From NCBI GenBank assembly GCA_019429425.1, contig JAHYIU010000009.1:1-44635 (forward strand): a stretch of 44,635 nt of DNA, read 5' to 3'. A program made the translations under genes and the position numbers. A model generated the notes under the pieces. It saw only the letters and a list, made by a program, of their open reading frames with translations. It was not told the DNA's origin and made no database searches. The DNA comes from Candidatus Syntrophosphaera sp. (GTDB lineage: Bacteria > Cloacimonadota > Cloacimonadia > Cloacimonadales > Cloacimonadaceae). How positions within the stretch are numbered: the first letter of the stretch is position 1; each line of letters starts with the position of its first letter. Positions 1 to 8,322 of the stretch are shown piece by piece.

Positions 1-2
1 AA

Positions 3-557
3 AAAGAGGAGGCCGGAACAGCCGAGGATTCTCTCACCGCGGTGCTTTTCGGCACTCTTTTGCACGATCTGGGTATGTCCGTGACCCGCCATTCCCACGA
101 GATCATCTCCATCCAACTTGCCTCGCCATTCATCGACAAAGTGTTGGACGCCATCCTTCCACTAGATGAGTACATGACTAAAACCGCCATCCGCTCCATC
201 GCCATCGAAGGCATTTTCGGGCACATGGCCAACACCCGGATCAACTCTCTGGAAGCGGGTTTGGTGCTCATCGGCGACGGCAGCGACATGGAAAAAGGCC
301 GCGCCCGCATTCCCACCATTCTTTCCAACGAGCCTCGCATCGGGGATATCCACCGCACCTCAGCCGGCGCCATCCAAAAGGTCCGCATCGAAAAGGGCAC
401 GGAAAAACCGATCGCCATCACGGTGGAGATGAGCGCCTCAGTCGGCTTTTTCCAGGTTGAGGAGGTCTTTTTCCCCAAGATCCACATCAGCCCCGTGAAG
501 CCCTACATCGAGCTTTACGCCGGAGTTGCCGACCGCGAGATGCTCAGATACCTCTAA
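3..557 (+). CDS. HD-domain phosphohydrolase, 3' part (5' end outside window)
   Basis: The reading frame is open from base 3, so the gene begins upstream of the window and only about its last 184 codons are present. The visible part has the HD metal-binding signature LLHDLGM near the start, then a second polar motif GDGSDMEKGRARIP that probably also lines the active site. HD proteins of this kind hydrolyse phosphomonoesters or nucleotides with divalent metal ions; the substrate cannot be told from sequence. No signal peptide or membrane segment is visible in this part, so a cytoplasmic place is likely. The next gene starts 15 bases after the stop codon. Confidence 0.75.
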   Translation, partial: KEEAGTAEDSLTAVLFGTLLHDLGMSVTRHSHEIISIQLASPFIDKVLDAILPLDEYMTKTAIRSIAIEGIFGHMANTRINSLEAGLVLIGDGSDMEKGRARIPTILSNEPRIGDIHRTSAGAIQKVRIEKGTEKPIAITVEMSASVGFFQVEEVFFPKIHISPVKPYIELYAGVADREMLRYL

Positions 558-572
558 AGACCAGAAGACGCC

Positions 573-2279
573 ATGACTGAAATCCAAACCCGGCAAAGAG
601 TTACAAGCCTGGCCCTGGTATTGCTGATGTTGCTTGCGATGGGTTTCCTATCCGCGTTGGATCCCCAATGGGAGTGGGCGGTGAGTGCTGGAGGCAGCCA
701 GTTTGAAACCGGTATGTCGCTGGCCCGGGACAGCAGCGGAAACATCTATGTGACGGGGATCTTCTTCGGCACTGCTGTATTTGGAGGAACCACGCTGGTT
801 GGCGTGCAGGCCTGGGATGTATTTGTGGCCAAACTCGATCCTGAAGGCAACTGGCTTTGGGCTACAAAAGCTGCCGGCCCGGGCAACGATTTTGCCTACG
901 GGATCGCTCTGGACGCGGAAGATAACGTCTATATCACCGGCTCATTCGAACAAACCTTAACTTTCGGAAACTTAACCTATACCAGCGCTGGCAGTTCCGA
1001 CATCTTCGCGGCCAGGCTGGATTCCAGCGGTAACTGGTTTTGGGTCCGTCAGGTGGGGGGCACCGGCGCGGACGTCGGACATGCCATAGCCGCGGATACG
1101 AACGGCGGTCTGTATCTGACCGGGTATTTTTGTTCGACCGTCAATTTTGGTCCCCATGTCCTCAGTTCCCTGGGCAATATCGATATCTTCGCGGCCAAAC
1201 TGGACAGCCAGGGAACCTGGCCTTGGGCGGCTAGCGCAGGCGGAATGAATGATGAAATGGGCTATTCAATAGCGGTAGACGGTTCGGGAAACGTCTGTCT
1301 GGCAGGTTTTTTTCGTGACACCGCCACTTTCGGGACCATGGTTCTCAGCAGTTCGGAAGGTGCTTCCGCCTTCGCCGCGAAGCTGGGGCCCGCGGGAAAC
1401 TGGCTCTGGGCGACGCAGGCAGACGGACAGGGCCAGTCGGAAGCTTATGGCATCGCAGCGGATAATGCGGGAAATCTCTATCTGAGCGGATACTTCGGCG
1501 GGACCATCTCCTTTGGCCAGATAAACCAGCGGTCCCGAGGTGGGAACGACATTTTCGTCGCCAAGCTCGATCCGGACGGAAACTGGATCTGGGCGATTCG
1601 CGCCGGCGGAAACGATCTGGATGAGGGATTTTCCCTGGCGATCGGGGATCAGGTCTTTCTGGCCGGCGTTTTCTCCGGCGACGCGGATTTTGGGCCTCAC
1701 GGACTGGTCAGCAACGGCGGCAGAGATGTTTTTGCCGCCTGTTTGGATCTTCAGGGGAACTGGCTTTGGGTGCTGACAGCGGGCGGAACTGAATCTGAAT
1801 ATGGCCGCGGCATCCTGCTCGACCCTGCGGGGTATCTGTGTCTGACGGGCAGCTTCATCGGGACTGTTTCCTTCGGGCAAACAGTGCTGGAAAGCGTCTT
1901 GAACGATTACGGTTATCCCACCAGGGACGTTTTTGTGGCCAAGATCGACACTGGAGAAACCGGCATCAGCGATCCCTCCATGCCCGAAGTTGGGGATTTC
2001 CGGCTATTCGGCCCGCGTCCCAATCCTTTCAATTTTCTGACCACTATAAACTGCAGCCTGGAGCGCGGCGCGGAACTGGAATTGGGGATCTACAACCTGA
2101 AGGGCCAGCTGGTGAAAACAATCGCCCGGAGAAGTTTCGGTCCCGGAACCCACAGCCTTGCCTGGGATGGTTGTGACGCACGCGGAAAGCTTTGTCCCAA
2201 TGGAATTTACCTGGCCCGTCTGAAGGCTGACGGACACCAGGCTGGCGTCAGGAAAATAACTCTGCTCAGGCCACCCTGA
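573..2279 (+). CDS. secreted seven-blade beta-propeller (SBBP-like) protein with FlgD-type C-terminal tail
   Basis: The 568-residue protein starts with a signal peptide (hydrophobic stretch at about residues 12-28). Seven tandem repeats of about 55-60 residues follow, each of the form GGxxxDxGxxIAxDxxGNxYxTGxF...FG...DxFxAKLDxxGNWxW, as in SBBP beta-propellers. The last 85 residues are a FlgD-like Ig fold (PNPFN, YNLKGQLVK, WDGCDARGK, NGIYLARL) that acts as a sorting or anchoring tail in this kind of bacterium. It is likely exported to the cell surface. The ribosome-binding site is weak, so the start is the least certain point. An IS element sits directly after its stop codon. Ligand unknown. 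Confidence 0.85.
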   Translation: MTEIQTRQRVTSLALVLLMLLAMGFLSALDPQWEWAVSAGGSQFETGMSLARDSSGNIYVTGIFFGTAVFGGTTLVGVQAWDVFVAKLDPEGNWLWATKAAGPGNDFAYGIALDAEDNVYITGSFEQTLTFGNLTYTSAGSSDIFAARLDSSGNWFWVRQVGGTGADVGHAIAADTNGGLYLTGYFCSTVNFGPHVLSSLGNIDIFAAKLDSQGTWPWAASAGGMNDEMGYSIAVDGSGNVCLAGFFRDTATFGTMVLSSSEGASAFAAKLGPAGNWLWATQADGQGQSEAYGIAADNAGNLYLSGYFGGTISFGQINQRSRGGNDIFVAKLDPDGNWIWAIRAGGNDLDEGFSLAIGDQVFLAGVFSGDADFGPHGLVSNGGRDVFAACLDLQGNWLWVLTAGGTESEYGRGILLDPAGYLCLTGSFIGTVSFGQTVLESVLNDYGYPTRDVFVAKIDTGETGISDPSMPEVGDFRLFGPRPNPFNFLTTINCSLERGAELELGIYNLKGQLVKTIARRSFGPGTHSLAWDGCDARGKLCPNGIYLARLKADGHQAGVRKITLLRPP

Positions 2280-2289
2280 ATTTGGCTTT
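2275..2289. repeat. 15-bp direct repeat, left flank of the insertion sequence
   Basis: CCTGAATTTGGCTTT occurs here and again at 3694-3708, on the two sides of the transposase genes. This copy includes the stop codon of the upstream secreted-protein gene (TGA at 2277-2279). It is a candidate target-site duplication. It also resembles the IS terminal repeat itself (CCTGAAATTGG), so the exact IS boundary is uncertain by a few bases. Confidence 0.6.
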
Positions 2290-2324
2290 CCTGAAATTGG
2301 TTGACACAATAACAGGAGAGAAAT

Positions 2325-2720
2325 ATGCAACGCCATATCTACAATGGAGTTAGTTACAGTCATAAGTACTATGATTATGTGGTCATGCAAGTTGTGCGAG
2401 AAGGGCACAGCGCCACCAAGGTGAGTTATGAAGAAGGTATTAATGATGTTACGATGGTTCGGGCTTGGGTGAGGGAGTATATGGAAAAGCGTGGATTGAA
2501 AAGGGCACCGAGACGTTTGAAGCGACGTGTGGGGGCTCCCAGGGTAAACATTCCTGAATGCGTTGACCTCGAGTTTCGCCGCTTGGAGGAGACAGTGTAT
2601 TATCTTGAGACCTTGCTTGAGAATGCCTACCTGGTCATGGATAGTGAGCAAAAAAAAAGTCTGTTGCGACAGCTGTCACCCAAACTCAGGCAGAATTTAA
2701 AGGACAAGGGAAAGCTGTGA
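2325..2720 (+). CDS. IS OrfA-like protein with helix-turn-helix
   Basis: This 131-residue basic protein begins 6 bases after an AGGAG site. Its first half (residues 18-60) has the spacing of a helix-turn-helix (VVMQVVREGHSATKVS, then INDVTMVRAWV), and its second half is rich in Arg and Leu, consistent with the DNA-binding and leucine-zipper parts of an IS3 OrfA. The stop codon TGA overlaps the GTG start of the transposase gene by 4 bases. The two proteins are therefore probably made by coupled translation rather than by the -1 frameshift common in IS3. Low sequence conservation makes the family call less sure than that of OrfB. Confidence 0.65.
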   Translation: MQRHIYNGVSYSHKYYDYVVMQVVREGHSATKVSYEEGINDVTMVRAWVREYMEKRGLKRAPRRLKRRVGAPRVNIPECVDLEFRRLEETVYYLETLLENAYLVMDSEQKKSLLRQLSPKLRQNLKDKGKL

Positions 2721-3667
2721 ACATGAGCCTGATCAGCGAAAGCCTTGGCATGAGCCGTCAGAACCTCTACAAGACCTATCTGCATCGTGATCTGAGCAAG
2801 GAGAACACAGAACAGCAATACAAGCAGGCCATAGAAGATAAGCTATTGGAAAAGTCAGGCCTGTCTGGCAGCCAGGTCCGTAGAGAGCTTTCCGATGAAG
2901 GGGTCCATATTCCCCGGGACCGGTTCTATCGCCTGGTGAACAGGAACAGGTATACCCTAAACTCCAGTAGCCGGGCCTGGAAGACCAAGCCATACAAATC
3001 TCAGGCAGCGTCAAATCTGATCAAGAACAGGACATTCAGGCGAGTGTTTGAAGTACTGTTTGCCGACTATACCGAGATCAAAACTGACGAAGGCCCCTTG
3101 CAATTGCTGCTTATGGAAGATCTTGTCAGCCGATATGTCACTTCATATCAGATCTGCGATACCTGCAAAGCCTGGCCAGTGGTAGAGGCGCTGGAAGAAA
3201 GCATGGCTTTGAAAGCGCGGCTCAGACTCAAATATCAGACCATTCTGCACACGGACCGGGGTTCAGAGTTCGTAAACCATGCAGTAAAAAACACTGTCCT
3301 GGAATATGGGATCCAACTGAGCAACACAGGAAACAACCACTGCTATGACAATGCCTACATTGAAAGTTTGAATAAAACACTCAAGTATACTATGGGCCTC
3401 CGGATCAGATATAAAACGAAAGAGGAAGCGAAAGCAGAAATCAGGGAGATAATCAACCAGTATAATACAGCGCACAAACACAGTAGCCTGGGGAAGCGGA
3501 TACCTTATTGTGTGTTAACACGTTACACAGCGAAAAAAAGCAGAAACCCAGAGGTAAAACCGGGTTCTTGCCACCCGGCCGGCCGGGTGGCAAGAACCTA
3601 TGCCAAGTCATTGGCAGTCAAGATAAAGAAGAATAACCTTGACAAGAACAAAACAACTCAAAAATGA
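2717..3667 (+). CDS. IS3-like DDE transposase (OrfB)
   Basis: This is a 316-residue transposase of the rve integrase fold. The catalytic triad is visible: D117 (FADYTEIKTDEG), D180 (HTDRGSEFVN) and E216 (CYDNAYIESLNKTLK). There are 35 residues between the second Asp and the Glu, as in the IS3 DD(35)E pattern. An N-terminal helical segment holds a second helix-turn-helix (residues 3-22). Translation starts either at GTG 2717, overlapping the OrfA stop, or at ATG 2723. The C-terminal tail after about residue 275 is basic and is encoded partly by a perfect 36-bp palindrome, which is unusual. No truncation or frameshift is seen. Confidence 0.85.
   Translation: MNMSLISESLGMSRQNLYKTYLHRDLSKENTEQQYKQAIEDKLLEKSGLSGSQVRRELSDEGVHIPRDRFYRLVNRNRYTLNSSSRAWKTKPYKSQAASNLIKNRTFRRVFEVLFADYTEIKTDEGPLQLLLMEDLVSRYVTSYQICDTCKAWPVVEALEESMALKARLRLKYQTILHTDRGSEFVNHAVKNTVLEYGIQLSNTGNNHCYDNAYIESLNKTLKYTMGLRIRYKTKEEAKAEIREIINQYNTAHKHSSLGKRIPYCVLTRYTAKKSRNPEVKPGSCHPAGRVARTYAKSLAVKIKKNNLDKNKTTQK
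3563..3598. repeat. perfect 36-bp palindrome inside the transposase gene
   Basis: GGTTCTTGCCACCCGGCC is followed immediately by its exact reverse complement, with no loop bases. It lies in frame within the 3' part of the transposase gene and encodes GSCHPAGRVARTY. It could form a very stable hairpin in mRNA or single-stranded DNA. There is no T-run after it, so it does not look like an ordinary terminator. Confidence 0.9.
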
Positions 3668-3670
3668 GAG

Positions 3671-3708
3671 GTGTCAACTCAAATCAGGAAACTCCTGAAT
3701 TTGGCTTT
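3671..3708. repeat. IS right terminal inverted repeat and right 15-bp direct repeat
   Basis: Bases 3671-3689 are the right inverted repeat of the insertion sequence, and 3694-3708 repeat the 15 bases found at 2275-2289. Four bases (AACT) separate them. Palindromic repeat copy 1 starts at 3710, almost touching the direct repeat. Before the insertion, that palindrome would have stood about 13 bases behind the stop codon of the propeller-protein gene. Confidence 0.6.
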
Positions 3709-3709
3709 G

Positions 3710-3798
3710 GCCCCCCTGATCAATACGGTGTCAATACGGACTCATTACGGACTTTGTCCGTATTGAGTCCGTATTAACACCGTATTGATAAAGAGGGC
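3710..3798. repeat. 89-nt palindromic repeat, copy 1 (TTT orientation)
   Basis: Two 43-nt arms flank a TTT loop at 3753-3755, with six mismatches between the arms. Each arm has three motifs of type CAATACGG/CATTACGG at 11-nt spacing, and ends in a C-rich or G-rich tip (GCCCCCC / GAGGGC). This is the most diverged of five copies in the window. It lies in a 329-base gap between the transposase and a convergent gene; the rest of that gap (3799-3996) shows no gene or clear signal to me. Confidence 0.93.
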
Positions 3799-3996
3799 GA
3801 GGAGTGATTTTATGAAGCGGGGAAAAGTGGAGAAGGTTAAGATAACATAGATTCCATGTTGATTTGGTAGTGATATAGAGAGGAAAAAGAATTCCTTCCC
3901 GGGGCCTGGGATTCCAAATTGGGTCAAAAATATGCCCGTCTAACTTTGACAGGTGAAGCAGTAAGCGTTTTTATACTGGCCTGGCCTGGCTTACGG

Positions 3997-5643
3997 TCAG
4001 TCGTAAACGGCGGCGGAAAACTGGCGGCGCAAGGTTTTGCCGCCGGAAGTGGGGCACGATTCCCAAAGGATGAAATACAGTCCCCGGCTTGCGAAGTGGC
4101 CTTCGGTGTCCCTGCCGTCCCAAGAAAGGGAACCTTCGGAAGGGATTAGCAGGCCGTCGGCCAGGATCCGCACGCGGTGCCCGGCGCGGTCGAAGATCCG
4201 GCAGTTCACGCGGCTTTGTTCGTTCTCGAGCTGGTAAAACAGGCTGACGCTTTCCCCGGCTTTGGCATTGAAGGGGCTTCCCACCAGATTGAAAGTGCCG
4301 GAGAAATCTGGCACGGGGGCGGATTGGCTGTTCGCGCGGCCGGGTGTGGCTCCGGAGGGATCAAGGCTGTAGCGCCAGAAAACCTCATCGACAGAATTGA
4401 CCTGCCTTTCGAGGGATATGTTCCGCTGAGTGGAAACCCCGCTGTAGCTCATCTGGTCGATGCAGGCATCCTCCGAATCATAGATCCAGAGAGAATCGCC
4501 ATCGTTATTGAGGGGCGCCCAGCCGCTGACCTCGATCGCCGCGGAGGCAGGGCAGTCCGGATAGCCAGCGAGCAACTGCGCGGCTGAGGAACAGAGCACG
4601 AAAAAACCTCCGGAGGCAGGCAGGGAAAAGCTGAACTGGTTGTTGGCCGCGTCCCGGATGCGATAATCCGAGCGGCCTTCAGAATCGGCCACCCAAAGTT
4701 CGATCCATTCTTGGTTGCCGGTGGCTGGATCGTACATGATCTCGTTGAAGACAGGGTTGGCCAGGTTTTCCCCCAGCAGAGCCAGAGAAAGGTGGTTGTT
4801 GACTGGATTGGGATCGTCAGGCAGGTCCAGGATGGCCTCCACAAGGTGGTTTTGGCCATCCGTAACCGGAATTTGTTCGACATAGCGAAGCGAATCCCCG
4901 CAGGTGAGAGCGATAACCTCCTGCTCAGATATCTGCAGCCCATCCAAGAGGAACCTCAGTCCGGCCAGAACAGGCGGTCCAGTCCAATCCAGGTTTTTGA
5001 CCCAAACGCCGAACTGCCAGGAACTTCCATCCTGCCAGGCCTGGGCATCTTGCAAAGCGTAATCCGCGCGGGTTCTATTGGGCAGGCCAGGCGTGGGATC
5101 AGGCTCGGCAATGAAATCCGCTTCGCAGTCATCCGTGTCCAAACCGTCCCAGCGGCGAGCCAAACTCCATCCCTCCGCAACGTCTGGAGCAAACGAGGTT
5201 CCCGCCATTCCTGTGTCGTCCGGCAGGCCGTTGGTGTTGGGTGAATCGTAGAGCACTGTGTCCGTGTACAGCCCATCCGGGCTGACATAGCGGATGCCGT
5301 CGGTCTCCGCGCCCCCGTTCTGAAAGGCCAGGGGGGTGATGAAGATGGCGTTGGCGACCTGTGCTTCGCCGATCAGGATATAGCGGCCCGGGCGCAGGAT
5401 GAAATGGGGGATCTCGAAGACAAGGCTGAAACTGCTGCCACCGCGCAGGATCAGGGCTCCCTCCAGGTTTTCGTCGGCGCTGCCGGCATTGAAGAGTTCG
5501 ATCCATTCGTGGCCTGTGTCGGCGCCTCTGGGATCGTAGCAGACCTCGTTGATGACCACATTGGCGGCGCACAGGACGGGAAATCCGGACAAGATGGACA
5601 AAGCCAGGGCCCAAAAACAGGTCCGCCAGCCGCCAGCCTTCAT
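3997..5643 (-). CDS. secreted lamin-tail-domain (LTD) protein with FlgD-type C-terminal tail
   Basis: This 548-residue protein has a signal peptide (residues about 8-26, ending near LCAA). It is followed by a lamin-tail domain (VVINEVCYDP, HEWIELFN, then RPGRYILIGE) and, after a spacer, a second shorter one (PVFNEIMYDP, QEWIELWV). The last 85 residues form the FlgD-like tail (FNLVGSPFNAKAGESV, IFDRAGHRVRIL, WDGRDTEGH, RGLYFILWE). It is probably surface-exposed; LTD modules of bacterial exoproteins are thought to help anchor or bind. It starts 18 bases after glycogen phosphorylase behind GGGAGG, so the two may be co-transcribed. Its function is otherwise unknown. Confidence 0.85.
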   Translation of the reverse strand: MKAGGWRTCFWALALSILSGFPVLCAANVVINEVCYDPRGADTGHEWIELFNAGSADENLEGALILRGGSSFSLVFEIPHFILRPGRYILIGEAQVANAIFITPLAFQNGGAETDGIRYVSPDGLYTDTVLYDSPNTNGLPDDTGMAGTSFAPDVAEGWSLARRWDGLDTDDCEADFIAEPDPTPGLPNRTRADYALQDAQAWQDGSSWQFGVWVKNLDWTGPPVLAGLRFLLDGLQISEQEVIALTCGDSLRYVEQIPVTDGQNHLVEAILDLPDDPNPVNNHLSLALLGENLANPVFNEIMYDPATGNQEWIELWVADSEGRSDYRIRDAANNQFSFSLPASGGFFVLCSSAAQLLAGYPDCPASAAIEVSGWAPLNNDGDSLWIYDSEDACIDQMSYSGVSTQRNISLERQVNSVDEVFWRYSLDPSGATPGRANSQSAPVPDFSGTFNLVGSPFNAKAGESVSLFYQLENEQSRVNCRIFDRAGHRVRILADGLLIPSEGSLSWDGRDTEGHFASRGLYFILWESCPTSGGKTLRRQFSAAVYD

Positions 5644-5661
5644 CAGATCAGCCTCCCAGCA

Positions 5662-8163
5662 TTAATGCAGGTCCAAAAGGACGGGATCGATGTTCCAGAT
5701 ATCGGCCGCGTATTCGCGGATGGCGCGGTCGGCGGAGAATTTGCCCATCCTGGCTATGTTGATCACGGCCTTGCGGGCCCAGGCCTGGGGATCGCGATAG
5801 AGTTCATCGACCTGGCGCGAGGCATCCACATAGGATCGGAAATCGGCCAAAATGCAGTAGGGGTCGCCGTCATCCAGGAGCGACCTGACGATCGGGGCGA
5901 AGATATCCAATTCCCGGGGCGAGAACAGGTTGGAGGAGATGGCGTCGATGGCGGCGCGCAGCTCGGGATCGGAATTGTAGAATTCGCGGGGGTTGTAGCC
6001 CTCCTGTTTGAGAGCGCTGACCTGGGTGGCATCGAGGCCGAAGATGAACATGTTCTCGGCCCCGATCTCCTCGGCCATTTCGACGTTGGCGCCATCCATG
6101 GTGCCGAGGGTGAGGGCTCCATTGAGGGCCAGCTTCATGTTTCCGGTGCCACTGGCCTCAAAGCCGGCGGTGGAGATCTGCTGGGAAAGATCGGCTGCGG
6201 GGATGATTTTGGTGGCCAATGAGACAGAGTAGTTGGGCAGGAAAACCACCTTGAGGCGGTCGGCCACGGCCGGATCGCGGTTGACCACCACACCGAGGTT
6301 GTTGATGAGCTTGATGAGGCGTTTGGCCAGAAAATAGCCAGGGGCGGCCTTGCCGGCAAAGATGACGGTGCGGGGAACGTGGTCTGCGGAAGGATCCGCC
6401 TTGATGCTCTGATAGCGGGCAATGGTGGCCAAAACGTTGAGGAGCTGGCGTTTGTATTCGTGGAGGCGCTTGATCTGGACGTCGAAAATGCTGTCCGCTT
6501 TGGTGCGGATCCCGGTTTCGCGGAAGATGTGTTTGCTCAGGGCGCGTTTGTTGATCTGCTTGATCTCCAAAAAGGTCTCGAGGAATTCCGGGTCGTCGCA
6601 GTAGTTCTCGATCCCGCTGATATATTCCAGGTTGGCCACCCAGCTTTCGCCGATGTGCTCCGTGATCAGGCTGGCGAGCTGGGGATTGCAAGCCCGCAGC
6701 CAGAGGCGGGGGGTGATGCCGTTGGTCTTGTTCTGAAAATGGTCGGGATACATCTGGGCGAAATCCGGGAAGATGCGTTCCTTGATTATCTGGGTGTGGA
6801 GTTCGGCCACCCCGTTCACGGCGTGGGAGCCATGCAGGCAGAGCTGGGCCATGCGCAGCTTCTTTTCCGGGCCTTCCTCGATCACGCTGAGGTTGCTGAG
6901 CTTGACGATGTTGCTGGGGTAGAGGCGGTTGACTTCGGCCAAGACGTGGTTGTTGATCTGATAGATCAGCATCAGGTGGCGGGGCAGCAATTCCTCGAAG
7001 AGCTTGACGCTCCATTTTTCCAGGGCTTCGGGGAGGATGGTATGGTTGGTATAGCTGAAACAGTGTTTGGTGATATCCCAGGCCTCGTCGAAAGAGAGGT
7101 TTTCCTCGTCAATGAGGATGCGCAGCATTTCCGGGATGGCCAGAGCGGGATGGGTGTCGTTGAGTTGGATGGCGATCTTGGCTGGGAGTTCGCTGAAGCT
7201 GTCGTGGTCCTGCTTCCAGGCGCGAAAGATGTCCTGGAGGGTGGCGCTGACGAAGAAATATTCCTGGCGGAGGCGGAGCATCTTGCCCAAGTGCATGTTG
7301 TCGTTGGGATAGAGGACCTTGGAGATGTTTTCGCTGATGTTCTTCTTTTCGACGGCGCGGACGTAATCGCCACTGTTGAAATAATCAAAATCAAACTCAT
7401 CCGTGGCGGTGGCTTGCCAGAGGCGGAGGTTGTTCACATTGTCAACCTTATAGCCGGGGATGGGGATGTCCCAGGCGACCGCGTTCACATCGGTGGTGTC
7501 CACCCAGCGGTGGAGGGTCCGCCCGTCCGGCAGTTCCTCGCTGATGACCTTTCCGCCGAAGCGCACGCGATAGCTGATCTCTGGACGCTGGATTTCCCAG
7601 GGGCAGCCCTTTTTCAGCCAGTGGTCGGGTTCTTCGACCTGGTAGCCTTGGACGATGCCCTGCTTGAAGATGCCAAATTCGTAACGGATGCCATAACCAT
7701 AGGCCGGATAGGCCTGAGTGGCCAGGGAATCCAGAAAACAAGCCGCCAGGCGTCCCAAACCGCCATTGCCCAGCCCCATGTCGGGTTCCAGTTCGGCGAT
7801 GTCCTCCAAGGAATAACCCAGCTCCTTCAGCAGGTCAAAGCTGTTGTCATATTCGCCCAGGTTGATCAGGGTGTTGCCCAAAAGCCGGCCGATCAGGAAT
7901 TCCATGGACAGGTAAAAGACCTTCTTCACATCCTGCTTGCGGTATTCATACTGGGTGCGCAGCCATCTCTGGATGAGTCGGTCGCGCAGGCTGAGGCTGA
8001 GGGCATAGTAGACGTCCCAGGGTTGCACGTTGGTGGTGTCTTTGACCAGGGAATATTCCAGATGCCTCAGAAACAGCGACCTCAGGTCGTCGCTGCATTG
8101 TTCCGCCTTGTCGGAGAAGAAGATGGAATGGAAATCGTTTTTGGGTATGAAACCTTCTTTCAT
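5662..8163 (-). CDS. glgP: glycogen/alpha-glucan phosphorylase
   Basis: The 833-residue protein matches the usual length of bacterial GlgP. It releases glucose 1-phosphate from storage glucan in the cytoplasm. Visible family marks are LGNGGLGRLAACFLDSLAT (nucleotide/PLP region), QLNDTHPALAIPE, RLHEYKRQLLN, and the PLP-lysine segment EASGTGNMKLALNGALTLG. The ATG at 8163 is preceded by GAGG and matches the family N-terminus better than the upstream in-frame ATG at 8199. No glycogen synthase or branching enzyme is in the window. The lamin-tail gene follows closely on the same strand, and the gene upstream on that strand ends in a terminator. Confidence 0.95.
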   Translation of the reverse strand: MKEGFIPKNDFHSIFFSDKAEQCSDDLRSLFLRHLEYSLVKDTTNVQPWDVYYALSLSLRDRLIQRWLRTQYEYRKQDVKKVFYLSMEFLIGRLLGNTLINLGEYDNSFDLLKELGYSLEDIAELEPDMGLGNGGLGRLAACFLDSLATQAYPAYGYGIRYEFGIFKQGIVQGYQVEEPDHWLKKGCPWEIQRPEISYRVRFGGKVISEELPDGRTLHRWVDTTDVNAVAWDIPIPGYKVDNVNNLRLWQATATDEFDFDYFNSGDYVRAVEKKNISENISKVLYPNDNMHLGKMLRLRQEYFFVSATLQDIFRAWKQDHDSFSELPAKIAIQLNDTHPALAIPEMLRILIDEENLSFDEAWDITKHCFSYTNHTILPEALEKWSVKLFEELLPRHLMLIYQINNHVLAEVNRLYPSNIVKLSNLSVIEEGPEKKLRMAQLCLHGSHAVNGVAELHTQIIKERIFPDFAQMYPDHFQNKTNGITPRLWLRACNPQLASLITEHIGESWVANLEYISGIENYCDDPEFLETFLEIKQINKRALSKHIFRETGIRTKADSIFDVQIKRLHEYKRQLLNVLATIARYQSIKADPSADHVPRTVIFAGKAAPGYFLAKRLIKLINNLGVVVNRDPAVADRLKVVFLPNYSVSLATKIIPAADLSQQISTAGFEASGTGNMKLALNGALTLGTMDGANVEMAEEIGAENMFIFGLDATQVSALKQEGYNPREFYNSDPELRAAIDAISSNLFSPRELDIFAPIVRSLLDDGDPYCILADFRSYVDASRQVDELYRDPQAWARKAVINIARMGKFSADRAIREYAADIWNIDPVLLDLH

Positions 8164-8266
8164 CAGGTCCTCAATTCGTCTTTTACAATGCCCTAACAAA
8201 CATCAGAGAGCCGTTTTGCTGTCAAGGGGAAATGTTCTTTGCGGAACGGTCCGGGCCCAACATACC

Positions 8267-8296
8267 AAAAATGGGCGGGACAGTCAAGTCCCGCCC
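8267..8296 (-). terminator. rho-independent terminator of the 8323-9612 gene
   Basis: On the minus strand a perfect 9-bp stem (GGGCGGGAC / GTCCCGCCC, 8273-8296) with a 6-nt loop is followed by ATTTTTGG. It lies 26 bases behind the stop codon of the secreted protein and separates that gene from glgP. Confidence 0.8.
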
Positions 8297-8322
8297 GTAC
8301 ATTTGGTTTACCGTGTGTAAAC

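Larger units (their letters stand above)
2290..3693 (+). mobile_element. IS3-like insertion sequence, about 1.4 kb
   Basis: Two overlapping genes (an OrfA-like protein and a DDE transposase) lie between imperfect 19-bp terminal inverted repeats: CCTGAAATTGGTTGACAC at 2290-2307 and GTGTCAACTCAAATCAGGA at 3671-3689 (about 15 of 19 positions match when the T at 2289 is counted). The left repeat contains TTGACA, a ready-made -35 box reading into the element. The 15-bp direct repeat on each side is longer than the 3-5 bp usual for IS3. Both genes are intact, so the element may be active. It sits between the stop codon of the propeller-protein gene and palindromic repeat copy 1. Confidence 0.75.

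Noticed and set aside
6379-8196. 605-codon open frame on the plus strand opposite glgP
   Set aside because: It mirrors the glycogen phosphorylase gene codon for codon, lacks a ribosome-binding site and family-like sequence, and the minus-strand gene is certain.
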